From an uncultured Anaerolineaceae bacterium (GTDB lineage: Bacteria; Chloroflexota; Anaerolineae; Anaerolineales; Anaerolineaceae), in NCBI GenBank assembly GCA_938020565.1, contig CALIHP010000002.1, positions 1 to 64,000 of the forward strand: 64,000 nucleotides of DNA, read 5' to 3'. Below, one piece after another: positions 6,903-16,098 of this stretch. The position numbers were made by a program, and so were the translations under genes. The stretch's first letter is position 1. The number at the start of each line of letters is the position of its first letter. The notes beneath the pieces are model-generated. The model saw only the letters and a list, made by a program, of their open reading frames with translations, searched no databases and was not told the origin of the DNA.

Positions 6903-8999
6903 GTGAAGAGATCAGGACGCCGAATTTTTCGTGGAATCGGATCGCCCGCGGTTCCCGTTCTGGCCGCGGTTATCACGCTGGCCGTTTATTTTCAGTGGAT
7001 CCCGCTCCAGCTGACGTCGAAAACCGGCCTGCTGGCGGTGGGGCTGACGGGCTTACTGATCCTGTTCCTGGTATCCCGGTTCTATCCGATCCTTCAGGGG
7101 AAAGCGCATCGCTTAACGCCGGTCGTCCGCCGGCTGACCGTTCTCCTCAGCATGATGAGCGCGGGGGTGATTCTCCTGATCGGGGCGGTTCCGCTTCCGG
7201 ACCGTTACCTGACGCTTCCGGAGGGCGCGGTCACTGTCATCACAGCGGACGGATCGCCGGTCCGTCTTACGTTATTTAATACTGGGACGACGGACAGCCT
7301 GAACCGGTTCCGGACCGACGACGGGCTTGACTGGCGCGGAAAGGTTTTTCATCGGATTCTTCTTGAATTTGAGACCGGGCCGGGGTTCGGTTCGGCTCGG
7401 ATTATCTGGGACGGGGAAGCGGGGGAACCGCAGCTCGTCGATCTTTTCGCGGAGTCGCCGGGGCTTCAGGTTATCGAGCGCGCGTATCCGAACCCATTCG
7501 TGAACCGGCTGGCGGTTATCGCCGCGTTCTGGGGGAGCTTATCGGTTCTTTTCCGGGCTGTTATCCTGCTCTTCGTTTCATGGGAGCCGGCGCCGGCCGG
7601 ACCTCTCCCGCGGTCGAAAACGTGGTTCATGTATGCGCTGCCGATGACGCTGGTCTGGGGTCTGTCGCTGCTGACGCTGTATCCGGCGATCATGACGTCG
7701 GATTCGCTGGAGCAGTGGGGACAGGCGGTCAGCGGGCGTTTCAGCGACTGGCATCCGGCGATTTATGCGCTGACGATGCGGCCGTTCGCCGCGCTGGAGC
7801 TGTCTCCTGCGTGGGTTGCGCTGACCCAGTTGGTCCTGATCGCGCTGCTGGCGGCTCATGGGATCGAGCTGCTGCGGCGGTACGGGCTGCCGCGCTGGGG
7901 CGGATGGGGGCTGGCGTTGCTTTTCGCCTTCGCGCCGGCGAACCTGTTCCTGCCGATTACGATTTGGAAAGATATTCCGTTCGCGATCTCGCTTTTCGGG
8001 ATGTACCTGATCGGACTGGAAATCGCGCTGACGGGCGGGGCGTCGATCCGTCAGGGAAAGCGCTGGGTCTGGCTGGGGATCGCCGCCGTCGGTACCGCTC
8101 TTTATCGTCATAACGGACTCCCGATCGCGGCTGGGCTGCTCTTCCTGACGTGGGCGGCGGATCGGCGCGCCTGGCGGAACGTCGGTAAGGCGTCCGTCCT
8201 TTTCATCCTTTTATTCACGGCGATCCGCGGTCCGCTTTACACGGCGCTGAACGTCGATCGGAACGGCTTCGGCGGCGTCAATCAGATTTACGTCCAGATA
8301 ATCGCGGCGCATCTCGAGGCAGGAACGCCGGCGACCGACGAAGATCGGGCCTGGATCGAGGAGATCGCGCCTGCGGACGCCTGGGTTTACGATTCATGCG
8401 TCGTCAACAAGATGCGCATGCAGCCCGGGTTTGATTGGGAATTGGCGGCGGTCAGCGCTGAACGGAATCTTAAAACAGTGCTGTCGTTGACGAGACGGGC
8501 GCCATGGGTGACGCTGCGTCATTTTTTCGCGTCGAGCCGGATGATCTGGCAGGTTCAGCCAGGGGGCTGCTACCTGTACCGGATCGGATTCATGCGCCTG
8601 AGCGATGGGTCGTTCGTCTGGGTCGAGACGCCGAACCGTATCGGCGTCGTTCAGGATTCCCGGCTGCCGCGGCTGGTTGAGCCGCTTTTCGAGGTTTTCG
8701 CGCGCAGCGTCGCGAATCGGGCGGTGGATTCGATTTTCTGGCGTCCGGCGCTGCTGAGCTGGCTGACGCTGCTGATTGCAGGCATGACGGCGCTGCGCTT
8801 TCGGCGCGGGCGGTTGCTGCTGATCGCTGCGCCCACGCTGCTGCAGTGCGGATTAATGATGATGATTTCCGTGGCTCAGGACATGCGCTTTCAATATGGC
8901 GTCCTCCTGATCGGGATGATGAATCTGGGTGCGCTGTTCCTGAACCGAGGCGGCCCGATGCCGAGCGACGCGTCCGGCCCCTTTGATTCGCGTCCATGA
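6903..8999 (+). CDS. Large polytopic membrane protein, GT-C/DUF6020-like
   Basis: 698 residues with roughly ten to twelve hydrophobic segments and one extracytoplasmic stretch near residues 100-190. The region around residues 250-290, LYPAIMTSDSLEQWGQAVSG followed by FSDWHPAIYAL, resembles the acidic first loop of GT-C glycosyltransferases and of DUF6020 membrane proteins (Asp-Ser near Trp-His-Pro). Such enzymes use lipid-linked sugars to modify cell-surface molecules. The start is a GTG with GGAGG six bases upstream. It stands alone between the tRNA-Val and xylose transcripts. Family placement is by motif only; substrate and reaction are not known. Confidence 0.7.
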   Translation: MKRSGRRIFRGIGSPAVPVLAAVITLAVYFQWIPLQLTSKTGLLAVGLTGLLILFLVSRFYPILQGKAHRLTPVVRRLTVLLSMMSAGVILLIGAVPLPDRYLTLPEGAVTVITADGSPVRLTLFNTGTTDSLNRFRTDDGLDWRGKVFHRILLEFETGPGFGSARIIWDGEAGEPQLVDLFAESPGLQVIERAYPNPFVNRLAVIAAFWGSLSVLFRAVILLFVSWEPAPAGPLPRSKTWFMYALPMTLVWGLSLLTLYPAIMTSDSLEQWGQAVSGRFSDWHPAIYALTMRPFAALELSPAWVALTQLVLIALLAAHGIELLRRYGLPRWGGWGLALLFAFAPANLFLPITIWKDIPFAISLFGMYLIGLEIALTGGASIRQGKRWVWLGIAAVGTALYRHNGLPIAAGLLFLTWAADRRAWRNVGKASVLFILLFTAIRGPLYTALNVDRNGFGGVNQIYVQIIAAHLEAGTPATDEDRAWIEEIAPADAWVYDSCVVNKMRMQPGFDWELAAVSAERNLKTVLSLTRRAPWVTLRHFFASSRMIWQVQPGGCYLYRIGFMRLSDGSFVWVETPNRIGVVQDSRLPRLVEPLFEVFARSVANRAVDSIFWRPALLSWLTLLIAGMTALRFRRGRLLLIAAPTLLQCGLMMMISVAQDMRFQYGVLLIGMMNLGALFLNRGGPMPSDASGPFDSRP

Positions 9000-9016
9000 T
9001 TAAGAATTGATATGAT

Positions 9017-9043
9017 AAAAATCACCATAAAGAGGTGATTTTT
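9017..9043. terminator. Bidirectional-looking terminator
   Basis: AAAATCACC and GGTGATTTT make a stem of about nine pairs with a seven-base loop. A run of A before it and of T after it fit termination in either direction. It isolates the membrane protein gene from the xylose operon. Confidence 0.8.
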
Positions 9044-9091
9044 GTATGCGCTGACCGGGATTAAATGCCTATAGAATTATATTTAATTTTA

Positions 9092-9106
9092 GCGGTATTT
9101 TACCGC
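9092..9106. promoter_or_regulatory. Palindrome upstream of xylA, possible operator
   Basis: GCGGTA-TTT-TACCGC is a perfect six-base inverted repeat 24 bases before the xylA ATG, in an AT-rich stretch that should hold the promoter. Position suggests a repressor or activator site for the xylose genes. No regulator gene is in the window. Confidence 0.35.
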
Positions 9107-9130
9107 GGAAATCCATACAGGAGAAATCAG

Positions 9131-10450
9131 ATGACAGCGTATTATCCCGAAATTCCGCAGATTAAGTATGAAGGGCCGAAGAGCGAAAACCCGCTCGCGT
9201 TCAAATTTTATAACCCCGATGAGATCGTTGCCGGGAAAAAGATGAAGGATCAGCTTAAATTTTCAGCGGCGTACTGGCATACGATCTGCGCTTCCGGCGC
9301 GGACATGTTCGGTGTCCCGACCGCGGATAAAACCTGGGGCAGGACCGATCCGATGGCGTTGGCCGAAGCGAAGGCCGGCGCGTTTTTTGAAATTCTGGAC
9401 AAGCTTCAGTTGGAGTATTTCGCGTTCCATGACCGCGATATCGCGCCGGAGGGGGCGTCGCTGGCCGAGAGCAATCAGCGGCTCGATCGGATCGTCGACC
9501 TGATCGAAGGGCTGATGAAAGAGAGGGGGAAGAAACTGCTCTGGGGAACGGCGAACCTGTTCAGCAATCCGCGCTATATGCATGGCGCGGGGACTTCCTG
9601 CAACGCTGACGCGTTCGCTTTCGCGGCGGCTCAGGTTAAGAAGGCGCTCGAAATCTCCGTTCGGCTGAACGCGGCCGGGTACACGTTCTGGGGCGGACGA
9701 GAGGGCTACGAGACGCTTCTGAATACGAATATGGGGCTTGAGCTGGATAACATGGCGCGGTTTTTGAGGCTGACGACCGAGTATGGCCGCTCGATCGGGT
9801 TCAAGGGAACGTATTATATCGAGCCGAAGCCGAAGGAACCCACGAAGCATCAGTACGATTTTGACGCTGCGACGGTGATCGGGTTTTTACGCAAATATGG
9901 GCTGGACATGAAGCTGAATCTGGAAGCGAACCATGGGACGCTCGCGGGTCATACGTTCCAGCATGAGCTGCGCGTGGCGAGGACGGAAGGCATGTTCGGG
10001 TCGGTCGATGCGAATATCGGCGATCTGCTCCTTGGCTGGGACACGGATCAATTTCCGAACGACGTGTATGACACGACGCTGGCGATGTATGAGGTCCTGA
10101 AGGCGGGCGGGTTTACGACCGGCGGGCTGAACTTCGATTCGAAGGCGCGGCGCCCTTCGTTTAAACCCGAAGACGTCTTTATCAGTCATATCATGGGAAT
10201 GGATTCGATGGCGCTGGGGCTTCGGATCGCCGACAGGCTTATTCAGGACGGACGCCTCGACCGGTTCGTCGCGGAGCGATACGCCAGCTACGATCATGGG
10301 ATCGGGAAGAAGATTGTCGATGGGACCGTTACGATTCAGGAGCTCGAAGCGCACGCGCTCAAGATCGGCGACGTTTCGACGAACGCCAGCGGTCGGCAGG
10401 AATATCTTGAGGGTATTCTGAATCAGGTGATGTTCGGGCAGGGCGCATGA
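9131..10450 (+). CDS. xylA: Xylose isomerase
   Basis: Cytoplasmic, metal-dependent isomerisation of D-xylose to D-xylulose. At 439 residues it is the usual length of the long class II enzymes. Recognisable features are YWHTICASGADMFG near the N-terminus, the catalytic FHDRD, the WGGREGYE motif, metal-site EPKPKEPTKHQYDFD, LNLEANHGTLAGHTFQHE, and SVDANIGD. I chose ATG 9131 with AGGAGAA upstream; the longer frame to 9065 adds a stretch not seen in the family. The stop overlaps the xylB start by four bases (ATGA), so the two are translationally coupled. It opens a five-gene xylose operon. Confidence 0.97.
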   Translation: MTAYYPEIPQIKYEGPKSENPLAFKFYNPDEIVAGKKMKDQLKFSAAYWHTICASGADMFGVPTADKTWGRTDPMALAEAKAGAFFEILDKLQLEYFAFHDRDIAPEGASLAESNQRLDRIVDLIEGLMKERGKKLLWGTANLFSNPRYMHGAGTSCNADAFAFAAAQVKKALEISVRLNAAGYTFWGGREGYETLLNTNMGLELDNMARFLRLTTEYGRSIGFKGTYYIEPKPKEPTKHQYDFDAATVIGFLRKYGLDMKLNLEANHGTLAGHTFQHELRVARTEGMFGSVDANIGDLLLGWDTDQFPNDVYDTTLAMYEVLKAGGFTTGGLNFDSKARRPSFKPEDVFISHIMGMDSMALGLRIADRLIQDGRLDRFVAERYASYDHGIGKKIVDGTVTIQELEAHALKIGDVSTNASGRQEYLEGILNQVMFGQGA

Positions 10451-11970
10451 GTTATCTGATCGGAATCGATTTAGGAACGAGCGGAACGAAAACGGTCCTT
10501 TTCACGGAAATGGGCGAAATCGTCGCGTCCGAGACGGTCGAATATCCGCTGTATCAGGAGCGGAACGGCTGGGGCGAGCAGGAGCCGGAGGACTGGTGGA
10601 ACGCCGCGCGGGACAGTATCCGCGCAGTCCTGACGCGCAGCGGGGCGGACGCGGCGCAGGTCAAAGGGATCGGTATTTCCGGACAGATGCATGGATTGGT
10701 CATGTTGGACCGCGGCGGGAACGTGCTGCGCCGTGCGATCCTGTGGCTGGACCAGCGCACGGCGCAGGAATGCGCCGAGATGACGCGGAAAATCGGCGCG
10801 GAGCGGCTTATCGAAATAACCGCCAATCCGGCGTTGACCGGGTTCACCGCGTCGAAGATCCTCTGGGTCAGGAATCATCAGCCGGAAATCTACGAAAAAT
10901 GCGCGCGGATCCTGCTTCCGAAGGATTATTTGCGATATAAGCTGACGGGCGAGTTCGCGACGGAGGTTTCCGACGCTTCGGGGATGCAGCTGCTGGACGT
11001 TCCAGCGCGGCGTTGGTCCGGCGAGGTCCTCGAAAAGCTGGAGATCGATCCTGCCCTTCTCGGAACCGTATACGAATCGCCGGAGGTTACCGGCGCCGTT
11101 CATTCGCAGGCGGCGGAAGCGACCGGATTGAAGGCCGGGACGCCGGTTGTCGGCGGCGCAGGGGATAACGCGGCCGCGGCGGTCGGAACGGGCGTCGTCA
11201 GGGATGGCCTGGCGTTTACGACGATCGGTTCGTCCGGCGTCGTCTTTGCGCATAGTTCCGCGATCCGGATCGATCCGCAGGGCCGGGTCCATACGTTCTG
11301 CTGCGCCGTTCCGGGCGCCTGGCACGTGATGGGCGTGCATCAGGCTGCCGGGCTGTCGCTGAAATGGCTCCGCGATACCGTCTGCACAGCTGAAACGGAG
11401 GAAGCGGCGCGGCGCGGGGTCGACCCGTACGTCGTCATGGGCGAGGAAGCGGAACGGATCGCGGCCGGGTCCGACCGCCTGATCTATCTTCCGTACCTGA
11501 ACGGCGAACGTACGCCGCATCTCGATCCGAACGCGCGCGGCGTCTTTTTCGGCTTATCCGGAATCCATACGCGCGCGCACCTGATCCGCGCAGTCATGGA
11601 AGGGGTCAGCTATTCTCTTCGCGACAGTATCCAGATCCTGCGCGAGATGAATATTCAAGCGAGCGAAATGGCGGCGACGGGCGGCGGCGGACGGAGCCGG
11701 CTCTGGCGGCAGATGCTGGCGGATAATTACCGCTGTCCTGTGAAGACGGTCGAATCGAAGGAAGGTCCGGCGCTGGGGGTCGCGATTTTAGCCGGGGTCG
11801 GCGCGGGACTGTTCGCGTCGGTTGAAGAAGGATGCGCCGCGCTGGTTCAAAGCGGTCCGGCGCAGGAGCCGAACGCGGCGAACGCGTCCGTTTACGATCG
11901 GGCGTATCCGTTGTACCGTGAGCTTTACGACCGGCTGAAAGGCTCGTTCGCGAAGCTGGCGGAATTGTAA
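10447..11970 (+). CDS. xylB: Xylulokinase
   Basis: FGGY-family kinase converting D-xylulose and ATP to D-xylulose-5-phosphate, 507 residues. The N-terminal phosphate-binding loop is LIGIDLGTSGTKTVLF; GISGQMHGLV and WLDQRT are typical of xylulokinases. The C-terminal domain has the ATP-binding GGGGRS motif followed by W.Q..AD and EGPALGVAILA. It follows xylA by a four-base overlap and precedes the sugar importer genes. The 48-base gap to chvE carries a repeated GACGTCGGAA sequence that forms the palindrome TCCGACGTCGGA. Confidence 0.97.
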   Translation: MSYLIGIDLGTSGTKTVLFTEMGEIVASETVEYPLYQERNGWGEQEPEDWWNAARDSIRAVLTRSGADAAQVKGIGISGQMHGLVMLDRGGNVLRRAILWLDQRTAQECAEMTRKIGAERLIEITANPALTGFTASKILWVRNHQPEIYEKCARILLPKDYLRYKLTGEFATEVSDASGMQLLDVPARRWSGEVLEKLEIDPALLGTVYESPEVTGAVHSQAAEATGLKAGTPVVGGAGDNAAAAVGTGVVRDGLAFTTIGSSGVVFAHSSAIRIDPQGRVHTFCCAVPGAWHVMGVHQAAGLSLKWLRDTVCTAETEEAARRGVDPYVVMGEEAERIAAGSDRLIYLPYLNGERTPHLDPNARGVFFGLSGIHTRAHLIRAVMEGVSYSLRDSIQILREMNIQASEMAATGGGGRSRLWRQMLADNYRCPVKTVESKEGPALGVAILAGVGAGLFASVEEGCAALVQSGPAQEPNAANASVYDRAYPLYRELYDRLKGSFAKLAEL

Positions 11971-12018
11971 TCCGACGTCGGAAGACGTCGGAAGATCAGG
12001 AAAAAAAGGAGACGATTG

Positions 12019-13077
12019 ATGAAGAAGCTATTAGTTGTATTGTTGACGTTAGCGGTTCTCGCGACCGCGATCCCGGTTCTTGCTGAAGGCGAGCTGGTCG
12101 GCGTTGCGATGCCGACGAACAGCCTGCAGCGCTGGAACCAGGACGGACAGAACATGAAAGCGCAGCTCGAAGCGGCGGGCTATAAGGTTATTCTGGAGTA
12201 CGCGAATAACGACGTTGCGGCGCAGATTTCTCAAATCGAGAACATGCTCCTCAACGACGTTCAGGTTTTAGTCATCGCCTCGATCGACGGCGGCGCGCTG
12301 GGCGAGGTATTACGCACGGCGCACGATAATAACGTTCCGGTCATTGCGTATGACCGCCTGATTACCGGGACCGAGTTCGTCGATTACTACACGTCGTTCG
12401 ATAATTATCGCGTCGGCGCGTTCCAGGGTAACTATATCGTCGACGCGCTCGATCTCGAAAACGCGGACGGCCCGTTCAATATTGAATATTTCGGGGGCTC
12501 TCCGGACGATAACAACGCGCACCTTTTCTATCAGGGCGCGATCGACGTCCTTCAGCCGTATATCGACAGCGGCAAGCTCGTCAATCCGTCCGGGCAGATC
12601 GATTTTGAGACTGTCGCGATCCTTGGCTGGGGCTCGGACGACGCGCAGGCGCGCATGGATAACCTGATCAACAGCTACTATGCCGACGGTACGGCGCTCG
12701 ATGTCGTCCTGTCGCCGAACGACTCGCTGGCGATCGGGATCGTTAATTCGCTCGTCGCCGCCGGGTTCACGAAAGAGAAATGGCCGGTCTTGACGGGGCA
12801 GGACTGCGATATCCCGAACGTGATCAATATCGTCAAGGGGCTGCAGTCGATGTCCGTGTTCAAGGATACGCGGACGTTAGCGGAACGGACCGTTACCATG
12901 GTCGATCAGATCCTTGCCGGAAAGGAAGTCGAAGTCAACAATACCGAAGATTACGATAACGGCGTGAAGGTCGTTCCGTCGTATCTCTGCGATCCGGTAT
13001 TCGCGGATCGGGATAACTATCAGGAGCTGCTGATCGATTCCGGATATTACACGGAAGATCAGATCAAAGCCGAGTAA
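12019..13077 (+). CDS. chvE: Multiple-monosaccharide ABC transporter binding protein, ChvE type
   Basis: Exported sugar-binding protein of the Peripla_BP_4 family, 352 residues. A signal peptide (MKKLLVVLLTLAVLATAIPVLA) precedes ELVGVAMPTNSLQRWNQDG, the N-terminal strand and ligand-binding Trp typical of ChvE. The hinge and binding residues include YDRLI near residue 115 and SPNDSLAIGIV near 235. AAGGAG precedes the ATG; the in-frame TTG at 12016 is not needed. Genes for MmsA and MmsB follow, so this is the specificity unit of a CUT2 importer for xylose or related sugars such as arabinose, galactose and glucose. Xylose is favoured because of xylA/xylB. Confidence 0.92.
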   Translation: MKKLLVVLLTLAVLATAIPVLAEGELVGVAMPTNSLQRWNQDGQNMKAQLEAAGYKVILEYANNDVAAQISQIENMLLNDVQVLVIASIDGGALGEVLRTAHDNNVPVIAYDRLITGTEFVDYYTSFDNYRVGAFQGNYIVDALDLENADGPFNIEYFGGSPDDNNAHLFYQGAIDVLQPYIDSGKLVNPSGQIDFETVAILGWGSDDAQARMDNLINSYYADGTALDVVLSPNDSLAIGIVNSLVAAGFTKEKWPVLTGQDCDIPNVINIVKGLQSMSVFKDTRTLAERTVTMVDQILAGKEVEVNNTEDYDNGVKVVPSYLCDPVFADRDNYQELLIDSGYYTEDQIKAE

Positions 13078-13088
13078 GCGAGCGAATC

Positions 13089-13126
13089 GGAAGGGGGCGT
13101 TCGGGCGGAACCCGGACGCCCCTTCC
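13089..13126 (+). other. Strong stem-loop between binding-protein and ATPase genes
   Basis: GGAAGGGG-CGTTCGGG pairs with CCCGGACGCCCCTTCC: 16 pairs with a single bulged G and a five-base loop. There is no T run. Such hairpins after binding-protein genes usually stabilise the upstream mRNA and lower expression of the ATPase and permease. Confidence 0.75.
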
Positions 13127-13250
13127 GGAAACGGCGATCATTGAACGGTCCGCCGAAGTTTTTATGGACAGGTATGGGGATCGGCATGAAGCGTTTCAGC
13201 GGATCGGGGCTGTCCGGCTTTTTTATTCTGGCGAGGCAAAGGGGAAATAC

Positions 13251-14819
13251 ATGGAGAAAATTCTTCTCGAAATGCAATCTATCCTGAAAGAATTTCCTGG
13301 GGTTCGGGCGCTCGATAACGTGACGTTCAAGGTTCGGGAAGGCGAGGTTCACGCGCTCGTCGGCGAAAACGGCGCGGGAAAATCAACGCTGATGAACGTG
13401 CTGAGCGGTTGGTATGGGTATGGAACTTACGAGGGGAGGATTATTTTTGACGGCGCGGAATGCAGGTTCCGTAGCCTGGAGGACAGCGAAAAGGTCGGGA
13501 TCGTCATCATCCATCAGGAGCTTGGGCTGGTTCCTTACCTGTCGATTGCGGAGAACATGTTCCTCGGCAACGAGACGGCGCGGAGAATCGGACCGCTGAA
13601 GGTCATCGATTGGAACGAATGCCATGATCGGGCGAACGAGATGCTGAAGCGGGTCGGACTGAACGAGAATCCGGAAACGCTGGTTAAAGATATCGGCGTC
13701 GGCAAGCAACAGATGGTCGAGATCGCCAAGGCGATGGCCAAAAACGTCCGGCTCCTGATTTTAGACGAGCCGACGGCGTCGCTCAACGACCGCGACAGTC
13801 AGCACCTGCTCGACCTGATTCGCGGGATGAAGGAAAAAGGCGTCACCTGCATCATCATTTCCCATAAGTTGAACGAAGTTGAGCAGATCGCTGACGCGAT
13901 CACGATCCTTCGCGACGGGGCGACGATCGAGACGCTGTATAAAGGGGTCGACGAGTTTACGCAGGCCCGGATTATTAAGGGCATGGTCGGGCGCGAGATG
14001 ACGGATCGGTATCCGAAGCGGGTCCCGAAAATCGGCGAGACCTGTTTCGAGGTGCGGGACTGGACCGTTTATCATCCGCAATTCGAGGGAAAGAAGGTTA
14101 TCGACAGCGCGTCGTTTAACGTTCGCCGGGGCGAGATCGTCGGGTTCGCCGGTTTAATGGGGGCCGGACGTACGGAACTGGTCATGAGCGTTTTCGGGCG
14201 GGCGTATGGAAAGAATATCAGCGGGACGATCCTTAAAGACGGCGTCGAAATTCAGGTCCGTAATATTTCCGACGCGATCCGGCAGGGGATCATGTACCTG
14301 ACCGAGGACCGGAAGGGCGCCGGGCTGAACGCGATCGACGACATCCGCCATAATATTACGATCGCCAATTTGCAGGCGATCAGCAGCTACAGCGTTATTA
14401 ATCAGAACGAGGAAATCAAGGTCGCGGGCGAGTACCGCGATAAGCTGAATATCCGTTCAACCGGGATCTGGCAGGCGGCCGGGACGCTTTCCGGCGGGAA
14501 CCAGCAGAAAGTCATGCTCAGCCGCGGGTTATTTCTCGATCCGGATATTTTGATCCTGGACGAGCCGACGCGCGGGATCGACGTCGGTTCGAAATACGAG
14601 ATTTACGGGTTTATGAACGAGCTGGTCGCGGACGGGAAGGCGGTTATCTTCGTTTCTTCCGAGATGCCCGAGCTGCTGGGCATGTGCGACCGGATTTACG
14701 TCCTTAACGAGGGACGGATTATTGACGAGCTGGATAAAGAAGAGATTTCTCAGGAAAGAATCATGGACTCAATTTTAACCGATACGAGAAAGAGGACAAA
14801 TCATGGAACAGCAGAATAA
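13251..14819 (+). CDS. mmsA: Multiple-monosaccharide ABC transporter ATPase
   Basis: Cytoplasmic double-ABC ATPase of a CUT2 importer, 522 residues. The first half has a full Walker A (GENGAGKSTLMNVL), signature VGKQQMVEIAKA and Walker B LLILDEPTASL. The second half has the degenerate Walker A GLMGAGRTELVMSV, signature LSGGNQQKVMLSR and LILDEPTRGID, as is normal for this family. The YGTYEGRI segment after Walker A is characteristic of MmsA rather than RbsA. ATG 13251 is preceded by AAGGGG; the longer frame to 13164 reads through the intergenic region. The end overlaps mmsB by 17 bases. Confidence 0.94.
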   Translation: MEKILLEMQSILKEFPGVRALDNVTFKVREGEVHALVGENGAGKSTLMNVLSGWYGYGTYEGRIIFDGAECRFRSLEDSEKVGIVIIHQELGLVPYLSIAENMFLGNETARRIGPLKVIDWNECHDRANEMLKRVGLNENPETLVKDIGVGKQQMVEIAKAMAKNVRLLILDEPTASLNDRDSQHLLDLIRGMKEKGVTCIIISHKLNEVEQIADAITILRDGATIETLYKGVDEFTQARIIKGMVGREMTDRYPKRVPKIGETCFEVRDWTVYHPQFEGKKVIDSASFNVRRGEIVGFAGLMGAGRTELVMSVFGRAYGKNISGTILKDGVEIQVRNISDAIRQGIMYLTEDRKGAGLNAIDDIRHNITIANLQAISSYSVINQNEEIKVAGEYRDKLNIRSTGIWQAAGTLSGGNQQKVMLSRGLFLDPDILILDEPTRGIDVGSKYEIYGFMNELVADGKAVIFVSSEMPELLGMCDRIYVLNEGRIIDELDKEEISQERIMDSILTDTRKRTNHGTAE

Positions 14820-15984
14820 AGCGCTGCGTTCGAATATTCGTCAGTATGGGATGATTATCGCGTTGGTTGTCCTGGTCGTCTTTTTTTATTTCGTGACCGG
14901 CGGGCGTTTCGGACGTCCGATGAACGTGTATAACATCGTCATGCAGAACAGTTACGTTCTGATCCTTGCGATCGGGATGCTGCTTCCGATCCTGACCGGG
15001 AATATCGACTTGTCGGTGGGTTCGGTCGTGGCGGTCGTCGGCGCGATCGCCGGCGTCATGATGTATAACTGGGGACAGCCGGTTTGGCTTACGCTGATCG
15101 TCTGCCTGTTGTCCGGCTTTGTGATCGGGCTCTGGCAGGGGTTCTGGATCGCGATCGTGAACCTTCCGCCTTTTATCGCCACGTTGGGCGGCATGCTCAT
15201 CTTCCGGGGCATGACGCTCGTCTTCCTTCAGGGGAAGACGCTCGCGCCGCTTCCGTCCTCGTTCGTCGCGATTTCGTCCGGGTATATTCCGGATTGGCTG
15301 TCCCGGCTGTTCTCGATTGAATCGGCGTTGAATTTGACGACGCTGGCGATCGCCGCGCTTTGCTGCGTGCTGATCCTGATCGGGCAGCTCGACAACCGGC
15401 GGCGGAAGCTTCAATATGGCTTTAAAGTTGAAAATATCGGGATGGTCCTGGCTAAAGTCCTGCTGATTTCGGCCGCGGTGATGCTTGTCGCGTGGCGCCT
15501 GGCGCTGTACCGCGGGATCCCGTTCGTATTGGTCATCGTCGCGGCTCTGGCGATTTTCTATTCTTTTATCTTGAACAATACGACGATCGGGCGGCATATT
15601 TACGCGCTCGGCGGGAACGCCAAGGCGGCCGAGCTCTCCGGAATCAAGATTCGCAATATTAAGTACGGGATTTATATCAATATGGCGGTCATGAGCGCTG
15701 TCGCCGGGATCGTCTTTTCGTCGCGGCTGAATTCGGCGAGCCCGCTCGCGGGTCAGAACTTTGAAATGGACGCGATCGCCTCCTGTTACCTGGGAGGGGC
15801 GTCGGCGTCGGGCGGGATCGGGACGATTACCGGCGCGCTCGTCGGCGGGCTGATCATGGGGATCCTGAATAACGGGATGTCGCTGATGGGCGTGTCGATC
15901 GACGTTCAGCAGATCGTCAAGGGTCTCGTCGTAATTCTCGCGGTTGCGTTCGATATTCTTTCGAAGTCGAAAGCGTCAAAATAG
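14803..15984 (+). CDS. mmsB: Multiple-monosaccharide ABC transporter permease
   Basis: Membrane subunit of the importer, 393 residues with about ten membrane segments. The start MEQQNKALRSNIRQYGMIIAL and the loop LDNRRRKLQYGF are typical of MmsB, and GNIDLSVGSVVAVVGAIAG is the conserved BPD_transp_2 motif. AGAGGAC lies before the ATG. Last gene of the xylA-xylB-chvE-mmsA-mmsB operon; a long hairpin follows. Confidence 0.94.
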   Translation: MEQQNKALRSNIRQYGMIIALVVLVVFFYFVTGGRFGRPMNVYNIVMQNSYVLILAIGMLLPILTGNIDLSVGSVVAVVGAIAGVMMYNWGQPVWLTLIVCLLSGFVIGLWQGFWIAIVNLPPFIATLGGMLIFRGMTLVFLQGKTLAPLPSSFVAISSGYIPDWLSRLFSIESALNLTTLAIAALCCVLILIGQLDNRRRKLQYGFKVENIGMVLAKVLLISAAVMLVAWRLALYRGIPFVLVIVAALAIFYSFILNNTTIGRHIYALGGNAKAAELSGIKIRNIKYGIYINMAVMSAVAGIVFSSRLNSASPLAGQNFEMDAIASCYLGGASASGGIGTITGALVGGLIMGILNNGMSLMGVSIDVQQIVKGLVVILAVAFDILSKSKASK

Positions 15985-16033
15985 ACCGGAAACCGGGCGC
16001 AGGGACCAGCCGACCGTAAATCGTTAAAGAACG

Positions 16034-16095
16034 AGCCGGCGCGGGAGCCTTCTTCATTAAATAAATGGAAGAGAGGCGGACGCGCCGGTTTTCGT
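16034..16095 (+). terminator. Terminator of the xylose operon
   Basis: AGCCGGCGCG pairs with CGCGCCGGTT, and an inner GCCTTCTTC/GAAGAGAGGC stem extends it. TTTTCGTTTT follows. It lies between the convergent mmsB and CoA-disulfide reductase genes. Confidence 0.75.
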
Positions 16096-16098
16096 TTT

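Noticed and set aside
14761..15597. Minus-strand frame of 278 codons in mmsB
   Set aside because: Asp/Arg/Gln-rich shadow of a membrane protein gene.
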